Assembly (NCBI GenBank): GCA_029055625.1 | Contig: JAIDCY010000010.1 | Location: 30,976-94,975 of the forward strand | Length of the DNA stretch: 64,000 nucleotides | Direction of reading: 5' to 3' | Source: Ruminococcus sp. | GTDB lineage: Bacteria; Bacillota; Clostridia; Oscillospirales; Ruminococcaceae | In this document: in pieces, positions 34,628 to 44,882 of the stretch | How positions within the stretch are numbered: position 1 is the stretch's first letter | Layout of the letters: the number at the start of each line of letters is the position of its first letter | Made by a program: the position numbers and the translations under genes | Notes under the pieces: model-generated | Databases searched by the model: none | What the model was told of the DNA's origin: nothing | What the model saw: only the letters and a program-made list of their open reading frames with translations

Positions 34628-36004
34628 ATGCCAATAATTTCGGGTTTCAATATTAAAAATTTATGCAGTGAACTGGTAGAAAATTCCAGTATATCACCGT
34701 CACTGTATGACAAATATCACGTAAAGCGTGGACTGCGTAACAGTGACGGTACGGGAGTAGTTGCCGGTATCACGAACATTTGTAACGTACACGGTTACGT
34801 ACTCAACGAGGGCGAAGTTGACCCTATCCCAGGTGAACTGATATACAGAGGTTATAACATCAATGACCTTGTGAACAGCGTTGAGGAAGAAAACCGTTTC
34901 GGATACGAAGAAACTGTTTTCCTGCTCCTTTTCGGACATCTCCCGACGGAAAAGGAACTTTCACAGTTCAATGCGTACATCTCTTTAAGACGTGATTTAC
35001 CAAGCGGATTTGTTGAAGATATGATACTGAAAGCACCGTCAAAAAATATAATGAATAAGCTTTCACGTTCAGTACTTGCCTTATACTCGTATGATGACGA
35101 GTGCGAAAATAAAAGCCTCGAAACGGAAATGCGTACGGCTATCGGACTTATAGCGAAATTACCGGTAATAATGGCGGCAGCTTATCAGGTAAAAAGGCGG
35201 GTTTTCGATAATCAGAGCATGATTATGCACCCTATCAACTATGAGGAAAATACCGCACAATGTATACTGTCCCTTTTACGTCCGGACAGGCAGTACACCG
35301 ATGACGAAGCGAAAATGTTAGACCGTCTTCTGATGTTACAGGCGGAACATGGTGGCGGTAACAACTCTACTTTTACGTGTCGTGTACTCACTTCTTCCGG
35401 TACTGACCCTTATTCCGCTTACTCTTCTGCGATAAGTGCGTTGAAAGGTTTCCGGCATGGTGGGGCGAACATACAGGTTATAAATATGCTGGATAATTTC
35501 AAGGCAAATATAAAGCACTGGAACGACGAAGGCGAAGTTGCCGATTATATGCGTAAGACTATCCGCAAGGAAACTAATGACGGTTCAGGGCTTATTTACG
35601 GTATGGGTCATGCGGTATATACTATCTCTGACCCCCGTGCAGTAATTCTCAAGAAAAAGGCGTTTGAACTCGCTGAAGGTAAGGAAATTGAAGCGGAATT
35701 CCGTTTACTCGAAACTATAGAACGTCTTACTCCGGAAATTTTTGCGGAAATGAAAGGTAATACAAAAGCTATGTGTGCGAACGTTGATATGTATTCCGGA
35801 TTGGTTTACAGAATGTTAGGTATCCCTGACGAACTTTTCACACCACTTTTTGCAGTTGCGAGAATGGCAGGCTGGTCCGCACACCGTATGGAAGAAATTA
35901 TTACCGGTAAAAGAATAATACGTCCGGCATACAAGGCTATCGCTAAGGGAAAAAATTACGTTAAATTATCAGAAAGGGCTTCCGCATACAAACAGGAAAT
36001 ATGA
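34628..36004 (+). CDS. gltA: Citrate synthase
   Basis: Condenses oxaloacetate and acetyl-CoA to citrate. 458 aa from the ATG at 34628, which lies 8 nt after AAGGAG (the GTG at 34619 overlaps that site). Catalytic elements are visible: AEHGGGNNSTF (His), GMGHAVYTISDPRA (His) and CANVDMYSGLVYR (Asp). The form with a long N-terminal lead and IPGELIYRGYNINDLV is common in clostridia, where it serves glutamate synthesis. No aconitase or isocitrate dehydrogenase lies nearby. Its stop overlaps the next start (ATGA). Confidence 0.94.
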   Translation: MPIISGFNIKNLCSELVENSSISPSLYDKYHVKRGLRNSDGTGVVAGITNICNVHGYVLNEGEVDPIPGELIYRGYNINDLVNSVEEENRFGYEETVFLLLFGHLPTEKELSQFNAYISLRRDLPSGFVEDMILKAPSKNIMNKLSRSVLALYSYDDECENKSLETEMRTAIGLIAKLPVIMAAAYQVKRRVFDNQSMIMHPINYEENTAQCILSLLRPDRQYTDDEAKMLDRLLMLQAEHGGGNNSTFTCRVLTSSGTDPYSAYSSAISALKGFRHGGANIQVINMLDNFKANIKHWNDEGEVADYMRKTIRKETNDGSGLIYGMGHAVYTISDPRAVILKKKAFELAEGKEIEAEFRLLETIERLTPEIFAEMKGNTKAMCANVDMYSGLVYRMLGIPDELFTPLFAVARMAGWSAHRMEEIITGKRIIRPAYKAIAKGKNYVKLSERASAYKQEI

Positions 36005-37308
36005 AAATTCTTGTATTATTTGTTATTCTTCCGGTACTGCTTACGGGTTGTGCGTTCAGTTCGAGTATTGATAATCTGATGTCACCGCCTAAACTGAGCG
36101 TCGAGCAGGAACAGATTTACAACGCCCTCACAGATGCTACAGGAACTTCAATAAGTCTGAAATATCCGAAGTCCGGAAAATATCTGTCGGCGTTCATAGT
36201 CGAGGATATCGACGGCGACAACGAATCTGAAGCGGTTGTTTTCTACGAAAAAAACAGTATCGCCCTTGAAGAAAATTCGTTGAGAATAAATATCCTTGAC
36301 CGTTCAGATGGTAAATGGCGTTCTGTCTGCGATACTCCGGCGAAAGGTGCGGAAATAGAGAGGGTTATGATTTCAAAACTGGGTTCTAATGAACGGACTA
36401 ACCTTATTATTGGAAGCAGTCTTATAAACCGTTCGGAAAAAAACGTCTCAATATACAACTACTCCGACGGTAACATTGAGGAAACTTTTTCTGAATCGTA
36501 TTCTTTTATAGACGTTACAGACCTTGACGGCGATAATGAGAATGAATTTCTGTTACTATCCGGTGCAACCTCCGGCAGTACCGCAAGGGTGGAAACTTTC
36601 CGGCTGAAAGAAGATGGTCTGTATTACAGATACAGTTGCAATCTGAGCGGAAATTTTACGGAATTTGATAATATAAGTTACGGAAAAATCGACGACGAAC
36701 ACACCGGACTTTATATAGATGCCGTCACCGGTACCGGACTGATACAGACGGATATTGTATATATGGACAGTGCGAGTATCAGGAAAATTTTTTCTACCGC
36801 TGAAGAATCCGCATTTACTGTAAGACCTACCGGTTGCAACTCTTTCGACATCGACGGCGACGGTATACCGGAAATACCAGTACAGAAAATAGCGTCAGGA
36901 TATGAAAACGTATCGGAAAGCGAACAGATTAAAATTACGGAATGGTTTTTTGTCGGAAAAAACAGTAGTCTTGAAAAGAAATATACTTCATACTATGATA
37001 TAAACGACGGTTATATATTTGTATTTCCGGAAAAATGGGAAAATAACGTCACAATAAAACACGATTTCATAAATGACGAGATAGTTTTCTGTACCTATGA
37101 TAACGGAAAATTCGGCAGGGAACTACTGCGTATATATTTTTCCGCAGATACGCCATCACTGGAGGACAGAATTTCCAACGGATATATGTTACTGCATACG
37201 AAAGGTGATTCCTCATATCTCGCCTACATACCGTTTCAGGATGGTAATAATGACGGTCTTTCCGTTACGGAGGGCGAAGTTGCAATAGGTTTCCGGTGCA
37301 GAGAGTAA
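36001..37308 (+). CDS. Lipoprotein with FG-GAP-like calcium-loop repeats
   Basis: 435 aa. The signal peptide ends in the lipobox LLTGC (Cys 17). The mature part has repeated acidic loops DIDGDNESE, DLDGDNENE and DIDGDGIPE, each after a beta strand, which resemble FG-GAP/VCBS calcium loops of a beta-propeller. It overlaps the citrate synthase stop and is followed 24 nt later by a response regulator, so it may be an input or target of that two-component system. Its specific function is unknown. Confidence 0.75.
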   Translation: MKILVLFVILPVLLTGCAFSSSIDNLMSPPKLSVEQEQIYNALTDATGTSISLKYPKSGKYLSAFIVEDIDGDNESEAVVFYEKNSIALEENSLRINILDRSDGKWRSVCDTPAKGAEIERVMISKLGSNERTNLIIGSSLINRSEKNVSIYNYSDGNIEETFSESYSFIDVTDLDGDNENEFLLLSGATSGSTARVETFRLKEDGLYYRYSCNLSGNFTEFDNISYGKIDDEHTGLYIDAVTGTGLIQTDIVYMDSASIRKIFSTAEESAFTVRPTGCNSFDIDGDGIPEIPVQKIASGYENVSESEQIKITEWFFVGKNSSLEKKYTSYYDINDGYIFVFPEKWENNVTIKHDFINDEIVFCTYDNGKFGRELLRIYFSADTPSLEDRISNGYMLLHTKGDSSYLAYIPFQDGNNDGLSVTEGEVAIGFRCRE

Positions 37309-37332
37309 TTTATTAAAGGAGTTGAAATTTTT

Positions 37333-38034
37333 TTGAAACGTATACTAATATGCGAAGATGAGGCGACTATTCGTGAATTTGTCGTGATAAACCTACAGAG
37401 AGCAGGTTATGAGGTAGTAGATGTCGACTGTGGGGAATCCGCTTTGAAAACTTTTGAAATGGAACACGGTAATTTTGATATAGTCCTGCTTGATATTATG
37501 ATGCCTGGTATCGACGGCTTCACGGTATGCAAAAAAATACGTGAAAAAAGTTCGACGGTAGGTATTATAATGCTTACCGCACGTACTCAGGAAATGGATA
37601 AGGTCAGCGGTCTTATGATTGGTGCGGACGATTACATTACAAAACCTTTTTCACCGTCGGAACTCACCGCAAGAGTTGACGCTATTTACAGACGTGTCTG
37701 TATGAGTTTCATTAAAAACGAAAAACAGTCCGTAATAGAATCCGGTCCTTTTTCGCTGAATCTCAAAAGCCGTACGGTAACGAAAAACGGAAAACAAATC
37801 GAACTTACACAGGTAGAATATCAGATACTCGAATTTTTCATGCATAATAAAAATACCGCTCTTGACCGTGCAAGCATACTCAATCACATATGGGGGGAAA
37901 GTTATTACGGTGACGACAAAATAGTTGACGTGAATATACGCAGAATCCGTATGAAAATTGAAGAAGAACCGTCAAGCCCGAAGTACATTATTACTATATG
38001 GGGATACGGTTACAAGTGGAATGATATTCAGTAA
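37333..38034 (+). CDS. OmpR/PhoB-family response regulator
   Basis: 233 aa. The receiver domain has ICEDE near the N-terminus, phosphoacceptor Asp54 in VLLDIMMPGIDG, and conserved Thr and Lys in MLTARTQ and TKPFSPSEL. The C-terminal winged helix ends YIITIWGYGYKWN. The start is TTG, with AAGGAG about 12 nt upstream. The stop and the kinase start share one base (TAATG), so the pair is co-translated. Stimulus unknown; the adjacent lipoprotein suggests an envelope signal. Confidence 0.93.
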   Translation: MKRILICEDEATIREFVVINLQRAGYEVVDVDCGESALKTFEMEHGNFDIVLLDIMMPGIDGFTVCKKIREKSSTVGIIMLTARTQEMDKVSGLMIGADDYITKPFSPSELTARVDAIYRRVCMSFIKNEKQSVIESGPFSLNLKSRTVTKNGKQIELTQVEYQILEFFMHNKNTALDRASILNHIWGESYYGDDKIVDVNIRRIRMKIEEEPSSPKYIITIWGYGYKWNDIQ

Positions 38035-39440
38035 TGGCGAAAAAAAGTATAACACGGCGGTGGGTAGTAAATAATTTAGGGGTTGTGGTACTGGTGATGT
38101 TCATGCTTGACCTCGCTTTCATATACTCGATACAGAATTATTTCTATAGTTCGGCGAGGCAGTATCTTGTATCAAAACTTAACGCCGTAACAAGCGTATT
38201 AAGTGTGTACTCGCAGGATAATGTAGCGAATTTTTCCGCTGAAATGCGTAATATGCTGGAAACTTTCAACGAAAAGGATAAAATAGAACTTATGGCGATA
38301 AACTCCAAGGGACGTGTAGTACTTACATCTTCCGGATTTTCGCCGGACGGTAATTTATTAATGCCGGATTATGAGCAGGCTATGGCATCAGGTGAGGGAT
38401 ATTACGTCGGAAAAATGCCGAGTGGTGAGAAAATTATGGCGGTATCCGTACCGGTAAACTCTTTCAGTAGCGAATACAGTTCCGTACGTATGGTCACCTC
38501 CCTGACAGATATTGACCTCAACATAAGAACAAGTGGTATCGCAATAACAATAGTATGCGTTGCGATTATACTTGTAGTGGTAATAACAGGTCTCTACTTT
38601 ACTAACTCCATAGTCAGACCCATTCAGCAAATCAGTTCGATAGCCCGTAAAATTGCGGTCGGAGATTTTACCGTGAGAATCAACAATAACAACAGTAACG
38701 ACGAAATCGGCGATTTATGCACCGCTATAAACAATATGGCTGATGAACTTCTGAATGCGGAGGGTATGAAAAATGAATTTATATCTTCCGTATCGCACGA
38801 ATTACGTACACCTCTTACCGCTATAAAAGGCTGGGCGGAAACGCTTATGATTGACAATAACGCCAATCCGGAAACGGTTCATAAAGGTGTAAGGGTAATA
38901 GTAAACGAGACGGAAAGACTTTCGCAGATGGTGGAGGAATTGCTTGACTTCTCACGTATGCAGAACGGTCATTTTACGTTACAGAAAGAAAATATGGACA
39001 TACTCGCAGAACTCGGTGATGCCGTATGGATGTACGGAGAAAAAGCACGTCGGGAAGATATGAAGATAATCTATAATGACCCGGAAATGTTACCGTTTGT
39101 GTACGGCGATAAGAACCGCATACGACAGGTTTTCATAAATATCATAGACAACGCCGTGAAATATTCATCTGCCGGTGATACGATTACTATAAACGCTTCC
39201 GAATCGGACGGAAAAATTATAGTCACGGTATCGGATACGGGTTGCGGTATAAAGGAGTCTGATTTGTCAAAAGTCAAGACAAAATTCTACAAGGCAAATC
39301 ATACGAGACGTGGTTCAGGTATCGGGTTAGCGGTTGCGGACGAGATTATAACCATGCACAAGGGAACTATGGATATTTCAAGTGCCGGTGAAGGTATGGG
39401 GACAACGGTTAAAATTGTACTCCCGACTAAAACACAATAG
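38034..39440 (+). CDS. Membrane sensor histidine kinase (PhoR/WalK-like)
   Basis: 468 aa. Transmembrane helix 1 (about 14-34), an extracytoplasmic sensor of about 130 residues, helix 2 (about 165-187), a HAMP domain (IVRPIQQISSIARKIAVGDF), HisKA with SHELRTPL (phospho-His about 258), and an HATPase with the N box FINIIDNAVKYS, G1 DTGCGI and G2 GSGIGLAVADEI. No PAS domain is seen. It forms a pair with the preceding response regulator. Confidence 0.93.
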   Translation: MAKKSITRRWVVNNLGVVVLVMFMLDLAFIYSIQNYFYSSARQYLVSKLNAVTSVLSVYSQDNVANFSAEMRNMLETFNEKDKIELMAINSKGRVVLTSSGFSPDGNLLMPDYEQAMASGEGYYVGKMPSGEKIMAVSVPVNSFSSEYSSVRMVTSLTDIDLNIRTSGIAITIVCVAIILVVVITGLYFTNSIVRPIQQISSIARKIAVGDFTVRINNNNSNDEIGDLCTAINNMADELLNAEGMKNEFISSVSHELRTPLTAIKGWAETLMIDNNANPETVHKGVRVIVNETERLSQMVEELLDFSRMQNGHFTLQKENMDILAELGDAVWMYGEKARREDMKIIYNDPEMLPFVYGDKNRIRQVFINIIDNAVKYSSAGDTITINASESDGKIIVTVSDTGCGIKESDLSKVKTKFYKANHTRRGSGIGLAVADEIITMHKGTMDISSAGEGMGTTVKIVLPTKTQ

Positions 39441-39454
39441 GAGATATTTATTTT

Positions 39455-40375
39455 ATGGGAAAAAATCAATCCAATGAGAAATTCAAGTCAAAAATAGGCG
39501 GTCAGGCTCTTATTGAGGGCATAATGATGTTAGGTCCGAATAAGGGGGCTATGGCTTGCCGACTGCCTGATGGTTCTGTTGACCTCGAAACGTGGGACGA
39601 AAACAACGGTAAAAATGCCCCGTGGTACAAGAAAACGCCACTTGTAAGAGGTTGCGTAAATTTTGTGGAATCAATGGTCAGGGGTTATAAGTACATGATG
39701 AAATCCGCTGAAAAACAGTTGACGGAAGAGGAAAAGGCGGAAGAAGAAAATTCCAATATATTCGATATAGTAATGTATATCGGAATGTTTATCGGTATAG
39801 TTCTCGCACTCGGACTTTTTACGTTTCTGCCGAAGTGGATAATCGGATTATTTGCAGGAATTGCAGAAAAAAGAATAATCCGCTCCATACTGGAGGGTAT
39901 CGTAAAAATAGTAATATTCGTCGGATATATGGCACTTGTAAGCCTCATGAAAGATATACGCCGACAATATGAGTATCACGGAGCGGAACATAAGACTATA
40001 GCGTGTCACGAAGCGGAATTGCCCCTGACTGTCGAGAACGTCCGGAAACAGTCGAGATTTCATAAAAGATGCGGTACAAGTTTTATATTTATCGTACTTA
40101 TAATAAGTATACTGGTTATGTGCCTTGTACCATTTACTGTAACATGGCAGAGGATAGTTGCATCACTGGTACTGTTACCGCTTATAGTGGGTATATCTTA
40201 TGAGTGTATCAGGCTTGCCGGAAATCATGACAATATTTTTACAAAAATATTATCCGCACCCGGACTTGCTATGCAACGCATAACTACCCGTGAACCCGAT
40301 GACAGTATGATTGAAATTGCTATAACCGCTCTGAAAGAATGTATTCCGGAAGATAAATCGGAGGATAAATGGTAA
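39455..40375 (+). CDS. DUF1385-family membrane protein
   Basis: 306 aa with the DUF1385 start IGGQALIEGIMMLGPNKGAMACR and the family's metal-site-like segments YHGAEHKTIACHEAE and SRFHKRCGTSFIF. There are about four transmembrane helices (about 105-165 and 205-250). AGGAG precedes the ATG. In clostridia these genes commonly lie directly before prmC, as here, with a 7-nt overlap. Biochemical role unknown; His/Glu/Cys clusters suggest metal binding. Confidence 0.88.
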   Translation: MGKNQSNEKFKSKIGGQALIEGIMMLGPNKGAMACRLPDGSVDLETWDENNGKNAPWYKKTPLVRGCVNFVESMVRGYKYMMKSAEKQLTEEEKAEEENSNIFDIVMYIGMFIGIVLALGLFTFLPKWIIGLFAGIAEKRIIRSILEGIVKIVIFVGYMALVSLMKDIRRQYEYHGAEHKTIACHEAELPLTVENVRKQSRFHKRCGTSFIFIVLIISILVMCLVPFTVTWQRIVASLVLLPLIVGISYECIRLAGNHDNIFTKILSAPGLAMQRITTREPDDSMIEIAITALKECIPEDKSEDKW

Positions 40376-41181
40376 ACAGTAAATTTTTCCGTGAATGCGT
40401 TTCGATTATGGCGGAAAACGGTATAGAATCGGCATATTTTGATACAAAGTGCATTTTTGAAGACTTTCCCGATGCTGACCGTGAAGAAATTCTTGATATG
40501 GTGAAAAAACGTTCTGCCGGATATCCTTTACAGTATATACTCGGTACGTGGGAATTTTACGGCTATAAAATGACCGTCAACGAAAACGTACTTATACCAC
40601 GTCCGGAAACTGAATTACTTGTCGAGAATGTAGTAAATCTTTGCAGGAAAAATAATATCACCAATCCTGTTATAGCCGATTTGTGTTCCGGTAGCGGATG
40701 TATCGCAATAGCTATAAGTAAACAGATACCAGATTCAAAAGTATTTGCGGTAGAGATTTCTGAAAAGGCGGTAGACGTGATACGTAAAAATGCGGTACTC
40801 AATAACGCCGATATTACGGTAATATGTGCGGATGTACTTAAAAATGAAACTGCGGAAAAATTTTCCGGTATCGATATAATAGTATCAAATCCGCCGTATC
40901 TCACACCGTATGAAATGGATACCCTACAGAAAGAAGTCACTTTTGAACCGTTTACCGCTCTTTATGGTGGTACGGATGGTCTCGATTTCTACAGAAATAT
41001 GATTCCTTTATGGAAAAAATCACTCAAAAACGGTGGCTGTATTATGTTTGAATTTGGTGACGGTCAACATGATGAGGTAGGAAAAATACTCGGACATAAT
41101 AAATTTAATAATATAACATTTGGTCGTGACCTACAGAAAATTATCAGGTCTGTGACCGCTGAAAAACAGGAGGTTTTTTAA
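40369..41181 (+). CDS. prmC: Release factor glutamine methyltransferase
   Basis: Methylates the Gln of the GGQ motif of release factors. 270 aa with an N-terminal helical release-factor-binding domain, then [12 protein letters not shown] and VLIPRPETE, the SAM-binding [16 protein letters not shown] and the catalytic NPPY ([11 protein letters not shown]). The C-terminal segment [10 protein letters not shown] is typical. prfA is not adjacent. Its stop shares one base with the recA start. Confidence 0.94.
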   Translation: MVNSKFFRECVSIMAENGIESAYFDTKCIFEDFPDADREEILDMVKKRSAGYPLQYILGTWEFYGYKMTVNENVLIPRPETELLVENVVNLCRKNNITNPVIADLCSGSGCIAIAISKQIPDSKVFAVEISEKAVDVIRKNAVLNNADITVICADVLKNETAEKFSGIDIIVSNPPYLTPYEMDTLQKEVTFEPFTALYGGTDGLDFYRNMIPLWKKSLKNGGCIMFEFGDGQHDEVGKILGHNKFNNITFGRDLQKIIRSVTAEKQEVF

Positions 41182-42326
41182 TGGCTAAAAAAGAACTCGC
41201 TAAAAAAACACCGGTTGCACGCAATGCAACCAAGGACGACAAAAAACTCGCTCTTGAAAACGCACTGAAACAGATTGAAAAGAAATACGGAGCAGGTGCG
41301 ATAATGAGGCTCGGACAGACGGAAACCCTTAACGTCGATGCTATCCCGACAGGTTCGATGCGTCTTGATATGGCACTCGGTATAGGTGGCGTACCTAAGG
41401 GACGTATAGTAGAAATCTACGGTCCGGAAAGTTCCGGTAAGACGACGGTGGCACTTTCGATAATCTCGCAGGCTCAGAAACTCGGCGGAGATGCCGCATT
41501 TATCGACGTCGAACACGCCCTTGACCCTAATTACGCTAAGGCACTCGGAGTAAATACAGATGATTTACTTGTATCTCAACCTGACAGCGGTGAGCAGGCT
41601 CTCGAAATTGCGGAGGCTCTCATACGTTCCGGTGCAATCGACGTTATCGTTATAGATTCCATAGCCGCTATGACTACCCGTGCGGAAATCGACGGCGATA
41701 TGGGCGATTTACACGTCGGACAGCTTGCCCGTCTCATGTCGCAGGCTATGCGTAAACTGACAGGGGCTATATCAAAATCCAACTGTGTGGCAATCTTTAT
41801 CAATCAGGTACGTGAGAAAATAGGCGTTATGTACGGTAATCCCGAAACTACCCCCGGCGGACGTGCTTTAAAATTCTACGCATCCGTACGTATCGAGGTA
41901 CGCAAAGGTGAGGTAATCAAGAATAACGGCGAAATTATCGGAGCATCCACAAGATGTAAGGTAGTAAAGAACAAAGTCGCACCACCTTTTAAGGAAGCCA
42001 CTTTTGATATGATGTACGGTCAGGGTATCTCACGTGTAGGCGAAGTTCTCGATATAGCGGTAGAATTTGACATCATCAAAAAAGGTGGTTCATGGTTCAG
42101 TTACGAAGAACAGAAACTCGGTCAGGGACGTGACAACGCAAAGGAATTACTTAAAAACAATCCGGAACTCATGAAAGAAATCGAGGATAAAATACTTGCA
42201 CGTCTCGAAGAAATTAAAAATTCCGTAAATAATGATGATACATCCGAAGAGGCAACCGATAATATAGAAGAAATGATTGCGGATATGGAAGAAGATTTTG
42301 AAGAGTTCACACCTGCTGACGAATAA
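41181..42326 (+). CDS. recA: Recombinase A
   Basis: The strand-exchange protein for recombinational repair. 381 aa with [12 protein letters not shown], Walker A GPESSGKT (81-88), Walker [10 protein letters not shown], the L1/L2 loops around [23 protein letters not shown], and an acidic C-terminal tail (DMEEDFEEF). AGGAGG stands before the ATG. It lies in an operon, starting on the last base of prmC, and recX follows with a 1-nt overlap. No LexA box is placed directly upstream. Confidence 0.97.
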   Translation: MAKKELAKKTPVARNATKDDKKLALENALKQIEKKYGAGAIMRLGQTETLNVDAIPTGSMRLDMALGIGGVPKGRIVEIYGPESSGKTTVALSIISQAQKLGGDAAFIDVEHALDPNYAKALGVNTDDLLVSQPDSGEQALEIAEALIRSGAIDVIVIDSIAAMTTRAEIDGDMGDLHVGQLARLMSQAMRKLTGAISKSNCVAIFINQVREKIGVMYGNPETTPGGRALKFYASVRIEVRKGEVIKNNGEIIGASTRCKVVKNKVAPPFKEATFDMMYGQGISRVGEVLDIAVEFDIIKKGGSWFSYEEQKLGQGRDNAKELLKNNPELMKEIEDKILARLEEIKNSVNNDDTSEEATDNIEEMIADMEEDFEEFTPADE

Positions 42327-42952
42327 TGAAAATAATTTCTGTAAAAGTTTATAAAGGTACTACTTTTGAGGTTGTGACGGATAACGACAAAAAAATATAT
42401 CTGCACGCCGATATAGTAGCAGATTTCGGAGTTCGTGAGGGTCTCGAACTTTCACGACCCGAACTCCATAAGATAATTTACGCCTCGAATTTCCGCAGAG
42501 CCTATCAATATGCCCTTTACTGTCTCGATTACCGGGATTATTCCGCTAAGGAATTATCAGATAAACTTGTTAAAACATATAAGAATAAAGATTTATGCGA
42601 TGCGGTAGTACGGAAACTGGAGGAATACGGCATTATCAATGATGTACGTTATGCGGAAAAATTAGCTTTCCGGTACGTCGACGGCAGAAAATATGGTTAC
42701 CGACGTGCCAGACGTGAAATAATGCTGAAAGGTATCAGCGAATACATTGCGGAGGATGCTTTACAGATTTATACGGAAAATTTTTCCGGAAATCTTAATC
42801 ATCTGATTAAAACAAAATACGTCCGTATGCTTGCGGATAAGGATGACAGGAAATCTATAGAAAAAGTAAAAAATTCACTAATAAGATACGGTTACAGTTA
42901 CGAGGAAATAAACAATTCCATAAATGAATATCTTGATTGTCAGGAGGATTAA
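42326..42952 (+). CDS. recX: RecA regulator RecX
   Basis: 208 aa with the three-helix repeats of RecX: ALYCLDYRDYSAKELSDKL, VVRKLEEYGIINDVRYAEKLAFRYVDGRKYGYRRARREIMLKGI, and a third weaker repeat near IRYGYSYEEI. The N-terminal 80 residues are a beta-rich extension found in Firmicutes RecX. It limits RecA filament activity. The start overlaps the recA stop by one base. Confidence 0.92.
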   Translation: MKIISVKVYKGTTFEVVTDNDKKIYLHADIVADFGVREGLELSRPELHKIIYASNFRRAYQYALYCLDYRDYSAKELSDKLVKTYKNKDLCDAVVRKLEEYGIINDVRYAEKLAFRYVDGRKYGYRRARREIMLKGISEYIAEDALQIYTENFSGNLNHLIKTKYVRMLADKDDRKSIEKVKNSLIRYGYSYEEINNSINEYLDCQED

Positions 42953-42957
42953 TAATT

Positions 42958-44289
42958 ATGCCGGTTAAAGTAGGAATGGTATCGTTAGGCTGTTCAAAAA
43001 ATTTAGTTGATTCAGAACGTATGTTATATAAACTCAGAAGTCACGGTTATAAGCTGGTAACAGAACCGGGTTTATCTGATATTGCGGTTGTAAATACGTG
43101 CGGATTTATACAGTCTGCAAAAGAGGAGGCTATCGAGACTATACTCGAACTGGCTAAACTCAAAGAAGAGGGAACTATCAAAAAAATTGTCATAACGGGC
43201 TGTCTCACGGAGCGTTACAAGGAAGAAACCGCCGAACTGTTTCCGGAAGCAGATGCTGTGATAGGAATCGGCAACAACAAGGATATTGTAGACGTTTTAG
43301 ACCATGTGATGAAAGGTGAAAGGTATATTAATTTTGCCCCGAAACTCGACGCAGAACTTACAGGGGAAAGAATCATTTCAACGCTACCGTTTTTTGCTTA
43401 TCTCAAAGTAGCGGAAGGCTGTTCTAACTGCTGTACATATTGTGCGATACCACAAATCAGGGGAAAATTCCGTAGTATACCTATGGAAGACGTTGTAAAG
43501 GAAGCGGAATGGTTAGCGGAAAACGGTGTGACGGAATTAATAGTAATCGCACAGGATACATCAAGATACGGTGAAGACCTTTACGGAGAATCCAGGTTAC
43601 CGGAACTTCTCCGCCGACTGTGCAAGATTGACGGCATTCACTGGATACGTACATTATACTGCTATCCGGAAAGAATTACCGACGAATTGCTTGATACTAT
43701 CGCAGGCGAGGAAAAACTTGTGAAATATCTTGAAATTCCTATACAACACTGCAACGGTGAAATCCTCGATAAAATGAACCGCTGGGGAAATCGTGAAAGT
43801 CTCGGAAATCTTTTCGCACATATAAGAAACAAGATTCCGGATGTTATTCTGCGTACCACTCTGATTACCGGTTTTCCGGGAGAAACGGAAGAACAGTTTA
43901 CGGAATTATCCGAATTTGTACAGGAAGTGCGTTTTGACAGGCTGGGATGTTTTGCTTACTCACAGGAAGAGGGTACGAAAGCATCTGAATTTGAAAATCA
44001 GATTGACGAAGAGGTTAAAAACCGCCGTGCAGATGTGATAATGGAACAGCAGATGTTAATAAGTGCGGAAAATAATAAGAAACTCATTGACAAAGTTTTT
44101 GAAGTGGTTGTTGAGGGTTTTGACCGTCTCGCTGAATGCTGGTTCGGACGTTCTGCAATGGATGCACCTGATATTGACGGTAAAATTTTCTTTACCTCCG
44201 AAAAATCACTTTCGGCAGGTGAATATGTGAATGTCAGGATTACGGATACACTTGATTACGACCTAATCGGCGAGGTGATAAGTCAATGA
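42958..44289 (+). CDS. rimO: Ribosomal protein S12 methylthiotransferase
   Basis: A radical-SAM enzyme that methylthiolates S12 Asp89. 443 aa from the ATG at 42958 (AGGAGG 10 nt before). It has the UPF0004 domain (MVSLGCSKNLVDSE, VVNTCGFI, TGCLTERY) with its three cluster cysteines, the radical SAM CxxxCxxC in EGCSNCCTYCAIPQIRG, and a C-terminal TRAM domain. The RimO-specific SLGCSKNLVDSE start distinguishes it from MiaB. It is followed by pgsA with an ATGA overlap. Confidence 0.96.
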   Translation: MPVKVGMVSLGCSKNLVDSERMLYKLRSHGYKLVTEPGLSDIAVVNTCGFIQSAKEEAIETILELAKLKEEGTIKKIVITGCLTERYKEETAELFPEADAVIGIGNNKDIVDVLDHVMKGERYINFAPKLDAELTGERIISTLPFFAYLKVAEGCSNCCTYCAIPQIRGKFRSIPMEDVVKEAEWLAENGVTELIVIAQDTSRYGEDLYGESRLPELLRRLCKIDGIHWIRTLYCYPERITDELLDTIAGEEKLVKYLEIPIQHCNGEILDKMNRWGNRESLGNLFAHIRNKIPDVILRTTLITGFPGETEEQFTELSEFVQEVRFDRLGCFAYSQEEGTKASEFENQIDEEVKNRRADVIMEQQMLISAENNKKLIDKVFEVVVEGFDRLAECWFGRSAMDAPDIDGKIFFTSEKSLSAGEYVNVRITDTLDYDLIGEVISQ

Positions 44290-44870
44290 ATCTTCCTAAC
44301 AGGCTTACTTTGCTTAGGGTTTTTCTGATACCGTTTTTTCTGCTTTTCATGTACTGGAAAGTACCGTTTCACTATCTGATAGCATTAATAATTTTCGCCG
44401 GAGCTTCAGTAACTGATGCTCTCGACGGTAAAATAGCGAGAAAACACAATCTCGTTACAAATTTCGGAAAATTTTTAGACCCTCTCGCAGACAAGGTACT
44501 TGTAATATCCGCCCTGACCGTTTTTGTAGAGATACCGGAAATAGATATGGGAGCGATACCACTGATAATAATAAGTGCAAGGGAGTTTATGGTTTCCGGA
44601 TTAAGACTTCTTGTGGCGGATAGTGGAATAGTAGTACCGGCTGGAATATGGGGTAAACTCAAGACGGCGTTTACTATGGTATCAATAGTATTTTCGCTGA
44701 TATGGCTGAGTGTATGTAATGATTTTGATTTCATTATTTCTCCCGGTTTAAAAAATGCAGTGGATAGTATTGTAATACCGGTTCTGATATGGATTTCAAC
44801 GGTGCTGACTGTTATTTCAGGTGGTGTATATCTTAAAGGTTACTGGTATCTTATAGATTCCGACAAGTAA
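44286..44870 (+). CDS. pgsA: CDP-diacylglycerol-glycerol-3-phosphate 3-phosphatidyltransferase
   Basis: Makes phosphatidylglycerophosphate, the committed step to phosphatidylglycerol, in the membrane. 194 aa, beginning NLPNRLTLLRVFLIPFF, with the CDP-alcohol phosphotransferase motif DALDGKIARKHN then GKFLDPLADK, which supplies the metal-binding aspartates, and about five transmembrane helices. The order rimO-pgsA is common in Firmicutes, where cinA-recA usually follow; here recA precedes and cinA is absent. Confidence 0.95.
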   Translation: MNLPNRLTLLRVFLIPFFLLFMYWKVPFHYLIALIIFAGASVTDALDGKIARKHNLVTNFGKFLDPLADKVLVISALTVFVEIPEIDMGAIPLIIISAREFMVSGLRLLVADSGIVVPAGIWGKLKTAFTMVSIVFSLIWLSVCNDFDFIISPGLKNAVDSIVIPVLIWISTVLTVISGGVYLKGYWYLIDSDK

Positions 44871-44882
44871 AGGAGGGTTTAA

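Noticed and set aside
34596..34640. Sigma-E promoter for spoIID
   Set aside because: A CATACTAT-like -10 exists on the minus strand, but no matching -35 at the right distance.
42122..42406. Antisense ORF over the recA 3' end
   Set aside because: Shadow of the acidic, Glu/Asp-rich recA tail read on the opposite strand; no ribosome site.
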